Assembly: GCA_009692045.1 (NCBI GenBank)
Contig: SIAA01000011.1
Location: 1 to 52,815, forward strand
Direction: 5' to 3'
Source: Phycisphaerales bacterium
Lineage (GTDB): Bacteria; Planctomycetota; Phycisphaerae; Phycisphaerales; SM1A02
DNA: 52,815 nucleotides
Shown piece by piece: positions 17,466-26,956 of the stretch. Every line of letters begins with the position of its first letter. Positions within the stretch are counted from its first letter, which is position 1. The notes beneath the pieces are model-generated. The model searched no databases. It was not told where the DNA came from and saw nothing but the letters and a program-made list of their open reading frames with translations. The position numbers and the translations under genes are program-made.

Positions 17466-20400
17466 TCAGGGCTGCTTATCAAGGGAAGACTCAAGCTCCG
17501 CGAGCTCTTTGGCGGTCTTGTCATCCGGGTTCCAGATCCGAGCATTGGCAATGGACCGCTTCGCCTCCATTTTGGCGCCTGCCGCCATCTGCGTTGTAGC
17601 CAGTCGGAGCCAAGTCCCAGCTTCGGGAGCAGCTCGCAAGGCACGCAGAAGTGATGCCTGTGCTTCGGCCAGGTCTCCAGCCTTAAAGTAGGCGTATCCG
17701 AGTGTGTCTAGGAACTCGGGTTGACCGGGGCGAAGGAGCAGCGCCTGACTGGCCAGTTCAATGGCTTTGGCTGGATTTGATCCGCAAGTCGCTTCGAGGT
17801 ACGCCAGGTTGTTGAGTACCAGTGCTTGATCGGGACTGATTTCGAGAGCTCTGCTGTAGGCCTCGTGTGCACCCGTGCAATCGTTAAGCTCAAAGAGGGC
17901 AGATCCAAGCAGCAGACGAACTCGCGCTTCGTCCGATGGACTCTCAAGTCCCCTGCCGAGAGCCTCATTGAGCAGCACAGATGCCTGCTGCATCCCCTTC
18001 TCTCCGCTATTCAGATGAATCTCGGCGATCGCCGCCAGGATCATGCTGCCAGGGTTTGGTCCGGCGCATGACCGTACGAACTCCTCAAACCCCGAGGCGT
18101 CATCCTCGGCAAAGGCGGCCTGAGCCGAGAGCATCCAACCCTCCATGCCGCCGAGGGCGTTGGGTGCGTTTCGGAACAGTTGGCGAAGTGACTCTAACCC
18201 TGCCTCGCGCGACCCAGGAATACTGGCTGTCGCTGCGGCAACGGCTTCCGCAAGAAATGCGTTGTTTCGCAGGACATCACCCCGCGCCCTGATCGCCGCG
18301 ATCAGCTCGAGAGGCATGAATGGCTTGCCTTGCAGTCGCGTCTGCACCGCTCGCAGAAGGTACTTAGTCTCATCGGTAAGGTCGAAGGCGCGCTCAAGTG
18401 CCGCCGCCGCTGCCTCATACTTGCCGTGAGACATCAGATACTCAGAAACTGCGTCGAGCCAGCGTGGATTACCGGAGTCGCTGGCAAACGCCTCCTCCAG
18501 ACTCGCCAGCCCAGCGGCTTCATCACCGCTCTCCGCCAAAAGACTGGCAAGCTGACGACGCCCCTCCCACGAGCGCGGATTGGCGTTCACATATTTCTGA
18601 ACCACACCTACCGCCCCCTTGGTGTCTCCACTCATCGCCAGCTGATCGGCCAGAGTTCGAATCGACGCCCAGAACGAACCCCGCAACTCCACGGCGCGGC
18701 GCGAGGCGACGATCGCCTCGTCCATCGATTTCTTGTCTCCAGTTCGAGCCCACTGTCCCTGCCGCTGTATTGACCGGACCACATGCGGCGTCGGCTCCCC
18801 TGGCTCAATGGCCATGGCGCTGGCGAGCGCCGCGTCCATTTTCGCGAAGCGCGCGACGGCTTCCGGCCGCCTGCCCGCGAGCCAATCAGCATTCCCATGC
18901 ATCTGATCGAGACCAGCTTCAAGCAGATCACAGGTAAAGGATGGTTGCCCCGCCAAACCAGCCCGAGCCTGCACTAGAAATGCTGCGGCCTCATCGAACT
19001 TCTTCAGCCGCATCTTTACCTCTGCCAAGCGCTGCTGCACCGAGGTGGTTGGATTCGAGGTCGCCATCGATAGCAATGCCTCCTCCGCCTCTGCCCACTT
19101 TGATCGCTGGAACCAGTAATCAGCGACAGCCAGCCCGATGTCGCTTGACCCTGCAGTTTGGAATGCCGCGGCCTCGGCGAAGGCTTGCTTGCCCTCTTCG
19201 ATCCGACCGCGCTCGCAGAGGAAACTGCCTAGCTCAAAGGCACAGCGCGCCTTCATTTCTGGTGGAGCGCTGCGCAGATAGTCACGCAGGGCCTTTTCAG
19301 CCATCCCAAACTCACCACCACGAAACAATCCGGCCGCGTATACGGCAACCGACTGGAAGTCGAGAGGATTCGTTGTCAGCACCTGCCTCATCACCTCCGC
19401 GGCCTCAGCGAGATTGGCCCCGCGTTTCTCCGCCAAGTCGGCCTCCCGTTTGCTCTCAGGAAGGGCATCCCACTCGGTCTGGGTGTAGAGGGCTCTACCA
19501 TCTGGCGCACGAAGCATCTGCCAAGTCGCCGGTGTCTCAGCCAGCAGTCCCGCAAAGCGGCGAGTGTTCTCAAGATCAGCAAACCTCTGCCGCAAGATGC
19601 GGCGGCGGAACTCGATTGCCGCCAGTCTGTCTCCCACATCGGCCTCCAGTGACAACCATGAGTTCACCAGGCTCACATTGTCGGGCAGGGTACGCGCGCC
19701 ATTACGCATGATTTCCAGAGCGCGCCCAGCTTCGCCTGAGCGGCCCAGCAGGATTCCGTAGAGCTCCACAGTTCCGGGATCGTTGGGGCGGCGAGAGTAG
19801 GCCTCGGCGTAAGCCTTGAGCGCTCCGTCAATGTCACCCATTCTCTCGCTGGCAACACCGAGCAGGCGATAAGCAGAACTCTGCGCAGCATCCGCCTTGG
19901 TGGCGGCATCGAACATGGAAGCAGCGGTGGCGTAGTCACCCTTGGTGAGTGCCGACCTGCCCTTGAGCAGGGATGTTAGTGCTGGGTTGTGCGCCCTAGC
20001 GGCCAGCTCGAGGGCCTTGGTCATTCCCGCTTCGTCATGAGCGACCTCTGACTCAGCATAGAAGTGTTCAATCACTGCGTCATTGGGTGGATTGATCGCC
20101 AAGGCGCGCTCGCGCGCTGCTGGGAGTCGCCGCAGGGCTTCGACAACAGCCCTTTCCGCCTGAGCGCGTAACTCGGCAGTTCCGCCGTCCTTTGTTCGCG
20201 CCCGGTAGTTGGGAAGCTGCGAAGTCAATGTCAGATACTCGGAAGCGAGCCTGTCATTCGAGTCTGTCAACGACAGTTCAGCGAACTTGATGTCGCGCTC
20301 CACCGGATCGGCGGTCTCTGCCATGACTCGCTGCTGGCGCAACCCTGCATCGTTGGGGAATACTCTCAATGCCTCATCTACAGCAGCGACCGCACCCGCA

Positions 20401-22265
20401 GTATCTCCAGTGTTGATGAGAAGTTGCACGATTGCCTTCGTGTAACGAACATTGGGGTCCTTGTCGCGTGCAGCCTTGAGCGTGGCCATCGCCAACTCCG
20501 GTCTACCCTGAGCAAGCTGGGCCTCAGCCTCGCCAATGATGGCCCGAGTGCGGTCTCCCACACCGTCAGATGCCGGGGCATCGAGCACTGTTGGCGTGGC
20601 GGCAAGTTCTCGGAGGCGAAGTGCTGTTTGATTGATGGGGTCCACCGACAAGACGGCATCCGCTGCTGCAATGGCCCCCTCTGAATCGCCCAACCGAAAG
20701 GACAGATCGCCTCGTGCCAAGATGAGGCGCATGTCTCCCAAGTGAACCTCGAGAGCGTGGTCTATCAAAACTCGCGATGCCCCATACTCGCCTAGTTTCA
20801 TCTCAGAGGCGGCGGCAAGAAGATAAATCTCGACAGCCTGCTCGTTGTCCATCTGCAGGAGCTTGCCCAGCTGCGCCGCAGACTTGGCATAGTCCCTCTC
20901 GGCGAAGGCGATTTTCCCGTCGATCTTGTTGAGCAGCACTTCCCCACCTCGGCCGCGGGTGATCTCCTCGATCATCTTGCGGAGGTCCTTCATACTGGTG
21001 ATAGCCGCGGTTTTTACGGTTTCGTCAGTACCCAGTTCCCAGTCACTGAAGGCGACATCAAAGAGCGCATCCGCGGCAGAGGCACGGATCTCATCCTGAA
21101 ATGCTCCTACCAAACCGATCTTCAGTCGGGGCGTCTCCACGATCTTCACGAATACCTCTTTCGCCGCTGTGCGATCAATCTTGGACTGGATCAGTCCGAG
21201 GACGCGCATATGCAACAGGGCATCGGGGTGCTCCGTGATGTACTGCTTGAGAATCTCGGCACCCGCAGCCATGTCATTCTTACCACCGACGGTGGCAAGC
21301 AGCCCCATACTGTTGAGGAGATCCCAACCATCTCCCTTGGCAGCAGTGTCGAGCAGACGCTGCACCGAGACGCGAGCCATGTCATCAGTGATCTCCAGAT
21401 CCTTGAGATTCTGGCGCACGGCGAGTGCTCGCACCGAGGCGATGGCAACCGGGCCGCTCTCGGGTGCGGCGGCAACAGCGGCGGCAACATCCTTGTTCAT
21501 CTGGGCGATCTTGGCGGCAAGATCGATACTGCTCAGCGAGTGCTGCTTGCGAAGCAGATCATCCATATCGCTGGTAAGTAGCGCAGCCAATGCCGACCCG
21601 TGATCGGGGCGAGCGGCGATTACCTCCCGCAGCTGTTTTTCAGCCTTTTCACGCTCGGCGTCCGTGAGAATCTCATCTCGGTGGACCTGAGCGTCTGCCT
21701 CGAAATACTTGGCGTCGATCTGCCCAGAGCTGGACGACTCCAATCGCTCCGCCATGTTGCGAGCAGCTTCGGCCACCATGGCCCAAGCCTCCTGCTCGCG
21801 TGCCACACTGGCCTGATCCCGTAGTAGGGTGAGATACTCGACCCATACTTTCGTGTCTCGCTTCGACGCTATCGTGCGCTTTTCCATCACCCGAACGGAT
21901 CGGCGGAACTGTTCCGTCGACTCGCTGGCAGATTCCGACTGAATGCGCCCGATGTACTCAAACATCTGGTCGAGATACTGAATCTGATTTGGCTCCTTGC
22001 TCACCGCTCGCCCGATGCGATCCACGGCGTCGCGGTACTGTTCGTTGGCAGCCCGCTGATCGCCTGCAGCCGCAGCAGCATCTCCCGCAACTACCTTCGA
22101 GGCGGCCAGTCGCGAGTTCCGATCGGCGGAACTGGTTATTCGGTACAGGGCAAGACCGCCCACTGCCGCTGCTCCAGCCGCCACCAGTCCCACCACCACA
22201 AGGATGAACTTCTTGTTCTGCTTCTGTGCCGGTTTCGACTTGGGTGCCTTTGACATTTTGTTCAC
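17466..22265 (-). CDS. Giant membrane-anchored TPR protein of the exosortase/polysaccharide locus
   Basis: The 1599-residue protein has a basic N-terminus, a single membrane segment (about 19-42, FILVVVGLVAAGAAAVGG) and then helical repeats of the tetratricopeptide type almost to the end. Clear repeats include LNNLAYLEATCGSNPAKA and LDTLGYAYFKAGDLAEA. TPR arrays act as protein-binding scaffolds. Large TPR proteins (PrsT type) are known in PEP-CTERM/exosortase loci, and this one lies directly after epsI and the exosortase gene. That supports a scaffold role at the envelope. Translation starts at GTG 22265, overlapping the epsI stop, or at ATG 22256. It is larger than typical PrsT proteins (about 900 residues), so I do not give the symbol. 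Confidence 0.85.
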   Translation of the reverse strand: MNKMSKAPKSKPAQKQNKKFILVVVGLVAAGAAAVGGLALYRITSSADRNSRLAASKVVAGDAAAAAGDQRAANEQYRDAVDRIGRAVSKEPNQIQYLDQMFEYIGRIQSESASESTEQFRRSVRVMEKRTIASKRDTKVWVEYLTLLRDQASVAREQEAWAMVAEAARNMAERLESSSSGQIDAKYFEADAQVHRDEILTDAEREKAEKQLREVIAARPDHGSALAALLTSDMDDLLRKQHSLSSIDLAAKIAQMNKDVAAAVAAAPESGPVAIASVRALAVRQNLKDLEITDDMARVSVQRLLDTAAKGDGWDLLNSMGLLATVGGKNDMAAGAEILKQYITEHPDALLHMRVLGLIQSKIDRTAAKEVFVKIVETPRLKIGLVGAFQDEIRASAADALFDVAFSDWELGTDETVKTAAITSMKDLRKMIEEITRGRGGEVLLNKIDGKIAFAERDYAKSAAQLGKLLQMDNEQAVEIYLLAAASEMKLGEYGASRVLIDHALEVHLGDMRLILARGDLSFRLGDSEGAIAAADAVLSVDPINQTALRLRELAATPTVLDAPASDGVGDRTRAIIGEAEAQLAQGRPELAMATLKAARDKDPNVRYTKAIVQLLINTGDTAGAVAAVDEALRVFPNDAGLRQQRVMAETADPVERDIKFAELSLTDSNDRLASEYLTLTSQLPNYRARTKDGGTAELRAQAERAVVEALRRLPAARERALAINPPNDAVIEHFYAESEVAHDEAGMTKALELAARAHNPALTSLLKGRSALTKGDYATAASMFDAATKADAAQSSAYRLLGVASERMGDIDGALKAYAEAYSRRPNDPGTVELYGILLGRSGEAGRALEIMRNGARTLPDNVSLVNSWLSLEADVGDRLAAIEFRRRILRQRFADLENTRRFAGLLAETPATWQMLRAPDGRALYTQTEWDALPESKREADLAEKRGANLAEAAEVMRQVLTTNPLDFQSVAVYAAGLFRGGEFGMAEKALRDYLRSAPPEMKARCAFELGSFLCERGRIEEGKQAFAEAAAFQTAGSSDIGLAVADYWFQRSKWAEAEEALLSMATSNPTTSVQQRLAEVKMRLKKFDEAAAFLVQARAGLAGQPSFTCDLLEAGLDQMHGNADWLAGRRPEAVARFAKMDAALASAMAIEPGEPTPHVVRSIQRQGQWARTGDKKSMDEAIVASRRAVELRGSFWASIRTLADQLAMSGDTKGAVGVVQKYVNANPRSWEGRRQLASLLAESGDEAAGLASLEEAFASDSGNPRWLDAVSEYLMSHGKYEAAAAALERAFDLTDETKYLLRAVQTRLQGKPFMPLELIAAIRARGDVLRNNAFLAEAVAAATASIPGSREAGLESLRQLFRNAPNALGGMEGWMLSAQAAFAEDDASGFEEFVRSCAGPNPGSMILAAIAEIHLNSGEKGMQQASVLLNEALGRGLESPSDEARVRLLLGSALFELNDCTGAHEAYSRALEISPDQALVLNNLAYLEATCGSNPAKAIELASQALLLRPGQPEFLDTLGYAYFKAGDLAEAQASLLRALRAAPEAGTWLRLATTQMAAGAKMEAKRSIANARIWNPDDKTAKELAELESSLDKQP

Positions 22266-23191
22266 GCTGTCTTTCTAGAGGAGTCTGGTCGCTGTTCGTA
22301 CTCCGGCCAATCGGGCAGAGTACGCATCAAATGAGGCAGCACCTGCCCGAGCAGATCGGTTACCTGCTCGCGGTATCGGTCGTATGCGCCCTCCGCTTTG
22401 GGAAACTCCGCGGAAAACTGCACTTTGCAGTAATAGGCGTACTTATCGGTGAGGCTGAAGGCAAGATCCCTTACCTCGTACGGGCTGGGTGTAGCCCGTC
22501 CGTTGGCAACAAAAAGGTAGCCGCCAATGAACCGGGCCTGAGGACGGCTCTGTTCCTGGAACTCGGTCACCGACAGCACAATCTCATCAACTGGCAGGTG
22601 AACTTCTGACGACCGCTTGGTTACTGAATCGGTCACGGTCGCAAGAAAGTATGGCTTCCCAGAGCTTTGGTGCACCAGTGTTGGATCAGCCCGCCAAGCA
22701 GACTTGTCTATCGTCAGCGGCATGCGCTCACTCTGCCGAGTCATCTGCATTCCATGGGCACCCCAGCAGCGCTCGGGAACGTGGGGAACCGTGTCAATGA
22801 AACCGGTGTAGTAAGCAAGATGCAGCTCGACCACTCCCTTACTGGGGTCTCCGTCGATGGCATACAGGCGATTCAGATATTTGGAGGTACCGAGCTCCTC
22901 CACGATTGCATCGCCGTAGCGACGGTCCTCACCTACCCGCTTCCATGCTCCCAGAGTGGTCGGAATCCCATCCAAGCTGGCCCGAAGTGGAACTGGTTCT
23001 TTCTTCAGGTAGACACCGAGCGCCGCAACCGCGGCTCGAAACCCCAACGCCGAAGCGATGAGGCAGACTGCAGCCGCCGCATACGCGGGGACAACGCGAC
23101 GATCAAAACGCAAGTTGCACCCTGCCCTTAGGAGGCATGACCATCTCCTACGACTGTTGGTTGTTGGGTTGAAAACTTCTTGAGCGTCCAC
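22262..23191 (-). CDS. Exosortase-associated EpsI family protein
   Basis: EpsI-type proteins accompany exosortases in loci for extracellular polysaccharide and are often found fused to them. The product carries the hallmark segment YYTGFIDTVPHVPERCWGAHG, with its conserved His and Cys, after an N-terminal membrane segment (about 34-57). The rest is predicted to be extracytoplasmic. As drawn, the ATG at 23191 lies 64 bases inside the exosortase gene. A TTG at 23113, preceded by an AAGGG-CAGGG purine stretch, would start just before the membrane segment without overlap and is a serious alternative. The gene ends by overlapping the TPR gene by four bases. Biochemical function is not established for the family. 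Confidence 0.85.
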   Translation of the reverse strand: MDAQEVFNPTTNSRRRWSCLLRAGCNLRFDRRVVPAYAAAAVCLIASALGFRAAVAALGVYLKKEPVPLRASLDGIPTTLGAWKRVGEDRRYGDAIVEELGTSKYLNRLYAIDGDPSKGVVELHLAYYTGFIDTVPHVPERCWGAHGMQMTRQSERMPLTIDKSAWRADPTLVHQSSGKPYFLATVTDSVTKRSSEVHLPVDEIVLSVTEFQEQSRPQARFIGGYLFVANGRATPSPYEVRDLAFSLTDKYAYYCKVQFSAEFPKAEGAYDRYREQVTDLLGQVLPHLMRTLPDWPEYEQRPDSSRKTA

Positions 23192-24066
23192 ATCGCGCCC
23201 AGATAGAGCAGGAAGGCTGGAATGAGCCAGATAAGCCCGATGAGATGATGAAACTCACCTTCGGCAAACTGGGCATCCCAGAGACTGAGCACCCCAAGGG
23301 TCGCAACGCGCAGCACATTCACGAAGATCGCGACGGGTACCCCGAGTGCCACAAGTGTTACCCGCTGCCAAGGGCGATCCAGCGTTGTGTAGGCCATGGC
23401 GACACCGAGGGCGAGGAATGCCACCAGCATGCGCATTCCCGAGCAGGCTTCGGCAACATTCAACCGCTCCGCTACCGCCCCGTTGAATATGACCAGCACA
23501 TTTCCCTCGCGGTCGGCATCCACGCCGATGCCGTTGAGAAGTATCCATGCGCCTTGGGCGGCGATGTCCTGCATCCGGAAGGTGACCAGGTTCAACAGTT
23601 GCTCTGAGACTGTCTGCCCGAAGAACCAAAGGTAAGCCAAGGGGAACCACAGCCACCGAAGTGGCCGCGTCCCCAGCAGCAGCAGGCAGCACCCGATGAT
23701 GGCGAGCAACAGCCCGACCGAAAACAGATTGTGGTGGTAGAGCGGCTTAGGGCCAAAGACACAGAGCATGTACCAGCCGACACCCAAGATGAGTGGAGCA
23801 ACTCCCCACCAACAGGGCGCGAACTCAACTGATAGCAACTCAACTCGCTTTGTCCATACGAAGTATCCACAGATCAGTGGCACCACCAGCGTGTGCCCCC
23901 AGTCCGATGGCTGATCCAGCGCAAAGGCGAGCTGCTGCCGGAAGAAGTCCCAGAAGACGACGACGAGCAATGCCGCCAAGAGACCGCCGGCAGCCCAGGC
24001 CACGTTGGCCGAGACCTCCATTGCTGACCGCTTCTGGCCATTCAGGTTGGCAGGAATAGTTGTCAT
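23128..24066 (-). CDS. xrt: Exosortase
   Basis: Exosortases are polytopic membrane cysteine proteases thought to process proteins with C-terminal PEP-CTERM-type sorting signals in bacteria that make exopolysaccharide. The 312-residue product has about eight membrane segments and the expected catalytic residues: Cys208 in VAEACSGMRML, Arg253 in NVLRVATLG and His273/274 in EFHHLIG. Its N-terminal motif SDWGHTLVVPLICGY is also typical. EpsI follows directly. No gene in the window encodes a protein with a recognisable PEP-CTERM tail, so the substrates must be elsewhere, or this exosortase serves another role. Subtype (XrtA, XrtU and so on) cannot be fixed by eye. Confidence 0.92.
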   Translation of the reverse strand: MTTIPANLNGQKRSAMEVSANVAWAAGGLLAALLVVVFWDFFRQQLAFALDQPSDWGHTLVVPLICGYFVWTKRVELLSVEFAPCWWGVAPLILGVGWYMLCVFGPKPLYHHNLFSVGLLLAIIGCCLLLLGTRPLRWLWFPLAYLWFFGQTVSEQLLNLVTFRMQDIAAQGAWILLNGIGVDADREGNVLVIFNGAVAERLNVAEACSGMRMLVAFLALGVAMAYTTLDRPWQRVTLVALGVPVAIFVNVLRVATLGVLSLWDAQFAEGEFHHLIGLIWLIPAFLLYLGAMWTLKKFSTQQPTVVGDGHAS

Positions 24067-24093
24067 CGATTCAGATGATCTTCTAGATACAGA

Positions 24094-25905
24094 TCAGCCG
24101 CCGACATAGTTCGAGGGCGGTGCTCCAAAGACATCATTGCCCCAGTTTCGATCCAAAAGGAACCCAAACCCGTAGGTCATCCGGAAGCCATTTCTGAACA
24201 CGGCAAGGGGTGAAGCCCAGAAGTTGGTGCCAATAATAATATGATCGTCTGGCTTCAGTGCTATGTCAGGCTCGGCACGATTCCGAATGGCAGAAAGATT
24301 GACGCGGATGCAGGCTTCGCGATCTGCGCCCACCCGCCGTACCAGGTCGACCCGCTCTGGAATCGCCAACTGACCCAAGCCGCCTGCGGCATCCACCATT
24401 CGACTCAATGAAACTAGGCCCGTTGGCGGGAAGGTAAACACGCCGGGACGGGATATCTCACCACCTATGTAGATGTTTCCAACAATGTCGGGCTCGACGA
24501 ACACCCAATCACCATTTCGGATCACCACATTCTGGCTGGCGTCACCTGCCATCAGGCGCAGGTAGTCAATTTCGATAATCCGAGTGCCGAGTGCCATCGC
24601 CGCTGCAAGATCCAGAAGTGGCTTGGATAGAACCCTGGGGGCAGGCGCTCTTGTTTCCTGCGTAGCCGACTCGATGACGGGCTGTGGTTGCGGCTGAGAA
24701 CTCAACCCGCCCGATGCCTTCAGCTTCACCCACTCTTGCTTGTTCAGGTCAAAGATGAATCCATCGCCATCATCTGCGATGCGGCTCTCGGGTAACGCCC
24801 GTGAAGTTCCCCCCTGCAAAATCGCCGATTGATCGGTGACGGAGACCGGCTCCAGAGTGTCGATGTCAATGGGGACGGCCGACCCGGACTGGACTAGACC
24901 AGATTGCCTAGGCGAGCGAACAATTCCTGGAACTACTGGAGCAGATCCGCTAGTTGCCGCCGCCCTGGGATTCTCGGTTGGAACTTCAGCGGGCGGCTCT
25001 GGCTCGAGCGGGGGCGGCGGACTCACACCGGGAGCCATCTCTGGCTGTGCTGGTTGCGGCGATACCTCTCCTGACTGCCCAGCCGGCGGAGACTCCTGAA
25101 TTTCATTTATCAAGTCATCAATGCTCACGGGCTTTTCCGTGGTAGCACCGGACTGTCCGTTCCCCCCTGGTGTCGAATCGACCGCACCGCCGCCGCTAGT
25201 GCTAGGAGCTGCGGCATCCGAGCCGTCACCGCTCGTGTCCAGCGAAGTCGCTCCTCTAACAACCAAGACCCGCTCCGTAGTTGGCGCAGCGCCTCCCGAG
25301 ATCACCAGCGCATTTCGCAGCCGAAAGTCAGGCCGAGCCAGCTTGAACTCTCCCGGTTGCTCAACTGCCCCACCGATGGAATAAATGAAAGTTCTTCCCT
25401 CTTCCACGGACACATTTACCAGGGGGGTGGGGATGTATCGCTTGGCGCGCGCCACCACCGCCTCTTCAAACTGCGCAACGGTTAGTCCAGCGGCGTGAAT
25501 ATCACCCAGCACGGGCAGGCGAATGTCACCGGACTGATCAATGGAGCGCACTGCGGTTTCAGTCTGATTGATGGAAACCAACTCAAAGATTTCCGTCTTT
25601 ACGACATCGCCCTCGCCGAGGGTGTATTGGATGGGCAGAACCGCCAGATCAGATTGCTCGGGCGGACCAGTACGACCGAGGGGGTCTGGGATCTGCTCGA
25701 TAGTGTCGAGGCGAGTCAGTACGGGAATCGTCGTGGGTACGCGCTCAAAATAACCTACGCGACTTGGATCAAAGAAGCTGTCAGTCTCACAACCAGTGAC
25801 GGTGACCATGGCCAAAGTGGCCAGCGCCACCCAGCACCAACATCTAGAGGTGACAAAGGATTTATTGAAAGTGAAATGGATGCTGGGCACAACTACTATT
25901 TCCAT
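24094..25905 (-). CDS. Wza-like outer-membrane polysaccharide export lipoprotein
   Basis: The 603-residue product begins with a signal peptide and lipobox (MVTVTGC, lipidated Cys39). It then has a polysaccharide-export domain (about 92-175: YTLGEGDVVKTEIFEL, IRLPVLGDIHAAGLT) and a first SLBB-like unit (about 173-218). A second unit lies at about 460-545 (IYIGGEISRPGVFTFP). Between them, about residues 220-340 are a Pro/Gly/Ser/Ala low-complexity insert that Wza and KpsD proteins lack. Such proteins form the outer-membrane channel for capsule or exopolysaccharide. This is the first gene of the tightly packed minus-strand run that ends at ftsI; pyrB ends 54 bases upstream. A TAGTAT motif in that gap could be a -10. 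Confidence 0.9.
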   Translation of the reverse strand: MEIVVVPSIHFTFNKSFVTSRCWCWVALATLAMVTVTGCETDSFFDPSRVGYFERVPTTIPVLTRLDTIEQIPDPLGRTGPPEQSDLAVLPIQYTLGEGDVVKTEIFELVSINQTETAVRSIDQSGDIRLPVLGDIHAAGLTVAQFEEAVVARAKRYIPTPLVNVSVEEGRTFIYSIGGAVEQPGEFKLARPDFRLRNALVISGGAAPTTERVLVVRGATSLDTSGDGSDAAAPSTSGGGAVDSTPGGNGQSGATTEKPVSIDDLINEIQESPPAGQSGEVSPQPAQPEMAPGVSPPPPLEPEPPAEVPTENPRAAATSGSAPVVPGIVRSPRQSGLVQSGSAVPIDIDTLEPVSVTDQSAILQGGTSRALPESRIADDGDGFIFDLNKQEWVKLKASGGLSSQPQPQPVIESATQETRAPAPRVLSKPLLDLAAAMALGTRIIEIDYLRLMAGDASQNVVIRNGDWVFVEPDIVGNIYIGGEISRPGVFTFPPTGLVSLSRMVDAAGGLGQLAIPERVDLVRRVGADREACIRVNLSAIRNRAEPDIALKPDDHIIIGTNFWASPLAVFRNGFRMTYGFGFLLDRNWGNDVFGAPPSNYVGG

Positions 25906-25959
25906 GAATCCCCGGAACGACGCACGAGTCTTTCCATCCCGACACAGCGCGGCAGGATA

Positions 25960-26883
25960 CTAGTCGCACCGCAAGGAATGTTCTAGCACAGCCATCCGAA
26001 CTGCCACACCCCAAGTCACCTGTCTCAGTATCCGGCTTCGAGTGGGATCGTCGGCGACGGCGTCATCAATCTCAACTCCGCGGTTCATCGGTCCCGGATG
26101 CATCACCACGGCATGGGGCGCGAGTCGTGCGAATCGCTCCCTAGTAAGCCCATACAGCTCGTGATAGTCCGAGGAAATCGCGGCGCCCGCAGCCCGCTCC
26201 AGTTGCACGCGCAACATCATTACTCCATCGGCGCCCTCAAGAGCCTCGTCAAAGTCGTACATCACCCGAACCTGACCCGGTCGTGACGGAGTGATCGCCT
26301 CGAAGGCGCGGCTAACCAGAGTTGGAGGACCTACTAGGCGAACGTCGGCTCCTAGGGCAACCAGCCCGTGCAAAGCGCTGCGCGCCACTCGTGAGTTGGT
26401 GATATCGCCCACGATTACCAGGGTTTTGCCTGCAACTGTCCCTAGCGACTCGCGAACTGTCGCCAGATCAAGAAGGCCTTGGGTTGGATGCTCATGCCGA
26501 CCATCACCCGCATTGATAACCGGGCACTTACAGGCGTCTGCCAGCAGCTTTGCGCCCCCAGATATGGCGCAGCGGACAACGATTGCCGCTACTCCCATGG
26601 CCTCGACATTGAGCGCGGTGTCTAGCAAAGACTCGCCCTTGGCGGCACTCGAACCAGTCGCGGTCAGATTGAGAACTTGCCCACCCAGGCGAAAGGTGGC
26701 GGTCTCAAACGAGCATCGGGTGCGGGTGGAGTCCTCAAAAAACATGTTGGCGATGATCTTGTCACCGAGGCTCTGCCCCCGCGGGACTAGCCCTTGCGCC
26801 CGCTGCAGATTCGACTCGGCGGCGGCGAGGATTCCCTCGATCTGGGCGCGGCTCATTCCCTCTATCTGCAAGAAATCGGGCAC
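25960..26883 (-). CDS. pyrB: Aspartate carbamoyltransferase, catalytic subunit
   Basis: PyrB condenses carbamoyl phosphate with aspartate, the committed step of pyrimidine synthesis. The 307-residue product shows the carbamoyl-phosphate signature FFEDSTRTR, the loop SAAKGESLLDT and GDGRHEHPTQGLLD. The aspartate-binding domain follows (VGDITNSRVARSA, VMMLRVQ), and it ends near MHPGPMNRGVEI. Length is normal for a catalytic chain. No pyrI regulatory gene or pyrC is adjacent. It lies 73 bases after radA and 54 bases before the polysaccharide export gene, on the same strand, so readthrough in either direction of the cluster is possible. carA and carB are elsewhere in the window. Confidence 0.96.
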   Translation of the reverse strand: MPDFLQIEGMSRAQIEGILAAAESNLQRAQGLVPRGQSLGDKIIANMFFEDSTRTRCSFETATFRLGGQVLNLTATGSSAAKGESLLDTALNVEAMGVAAIVVRCAISGGAKLLADACKCPVINAGDGRHEHPTQGLLDLATVRESLGTVAGKTLVIVGDITNSRVARSALHGLVALGADVRLVGPPTLVSRAFEAITPSRPGQVRVMYDFDEALEGADGVMMLRVQLERAAGAAISSDYHELYGLTRERFARLAPHAVVMHPGPMNRGVEIDDAVADDPTRSRILRQVTWGVAVRMAVLEHSLRCD

Positions 26884-26956
26884 GCGCCAAGGTTACCGCA
26901 TGGCCAGACTACGGGGTCTCGCCTCGGCCTCCCTCGGGTTCCTGCCCCGTGTCGGC

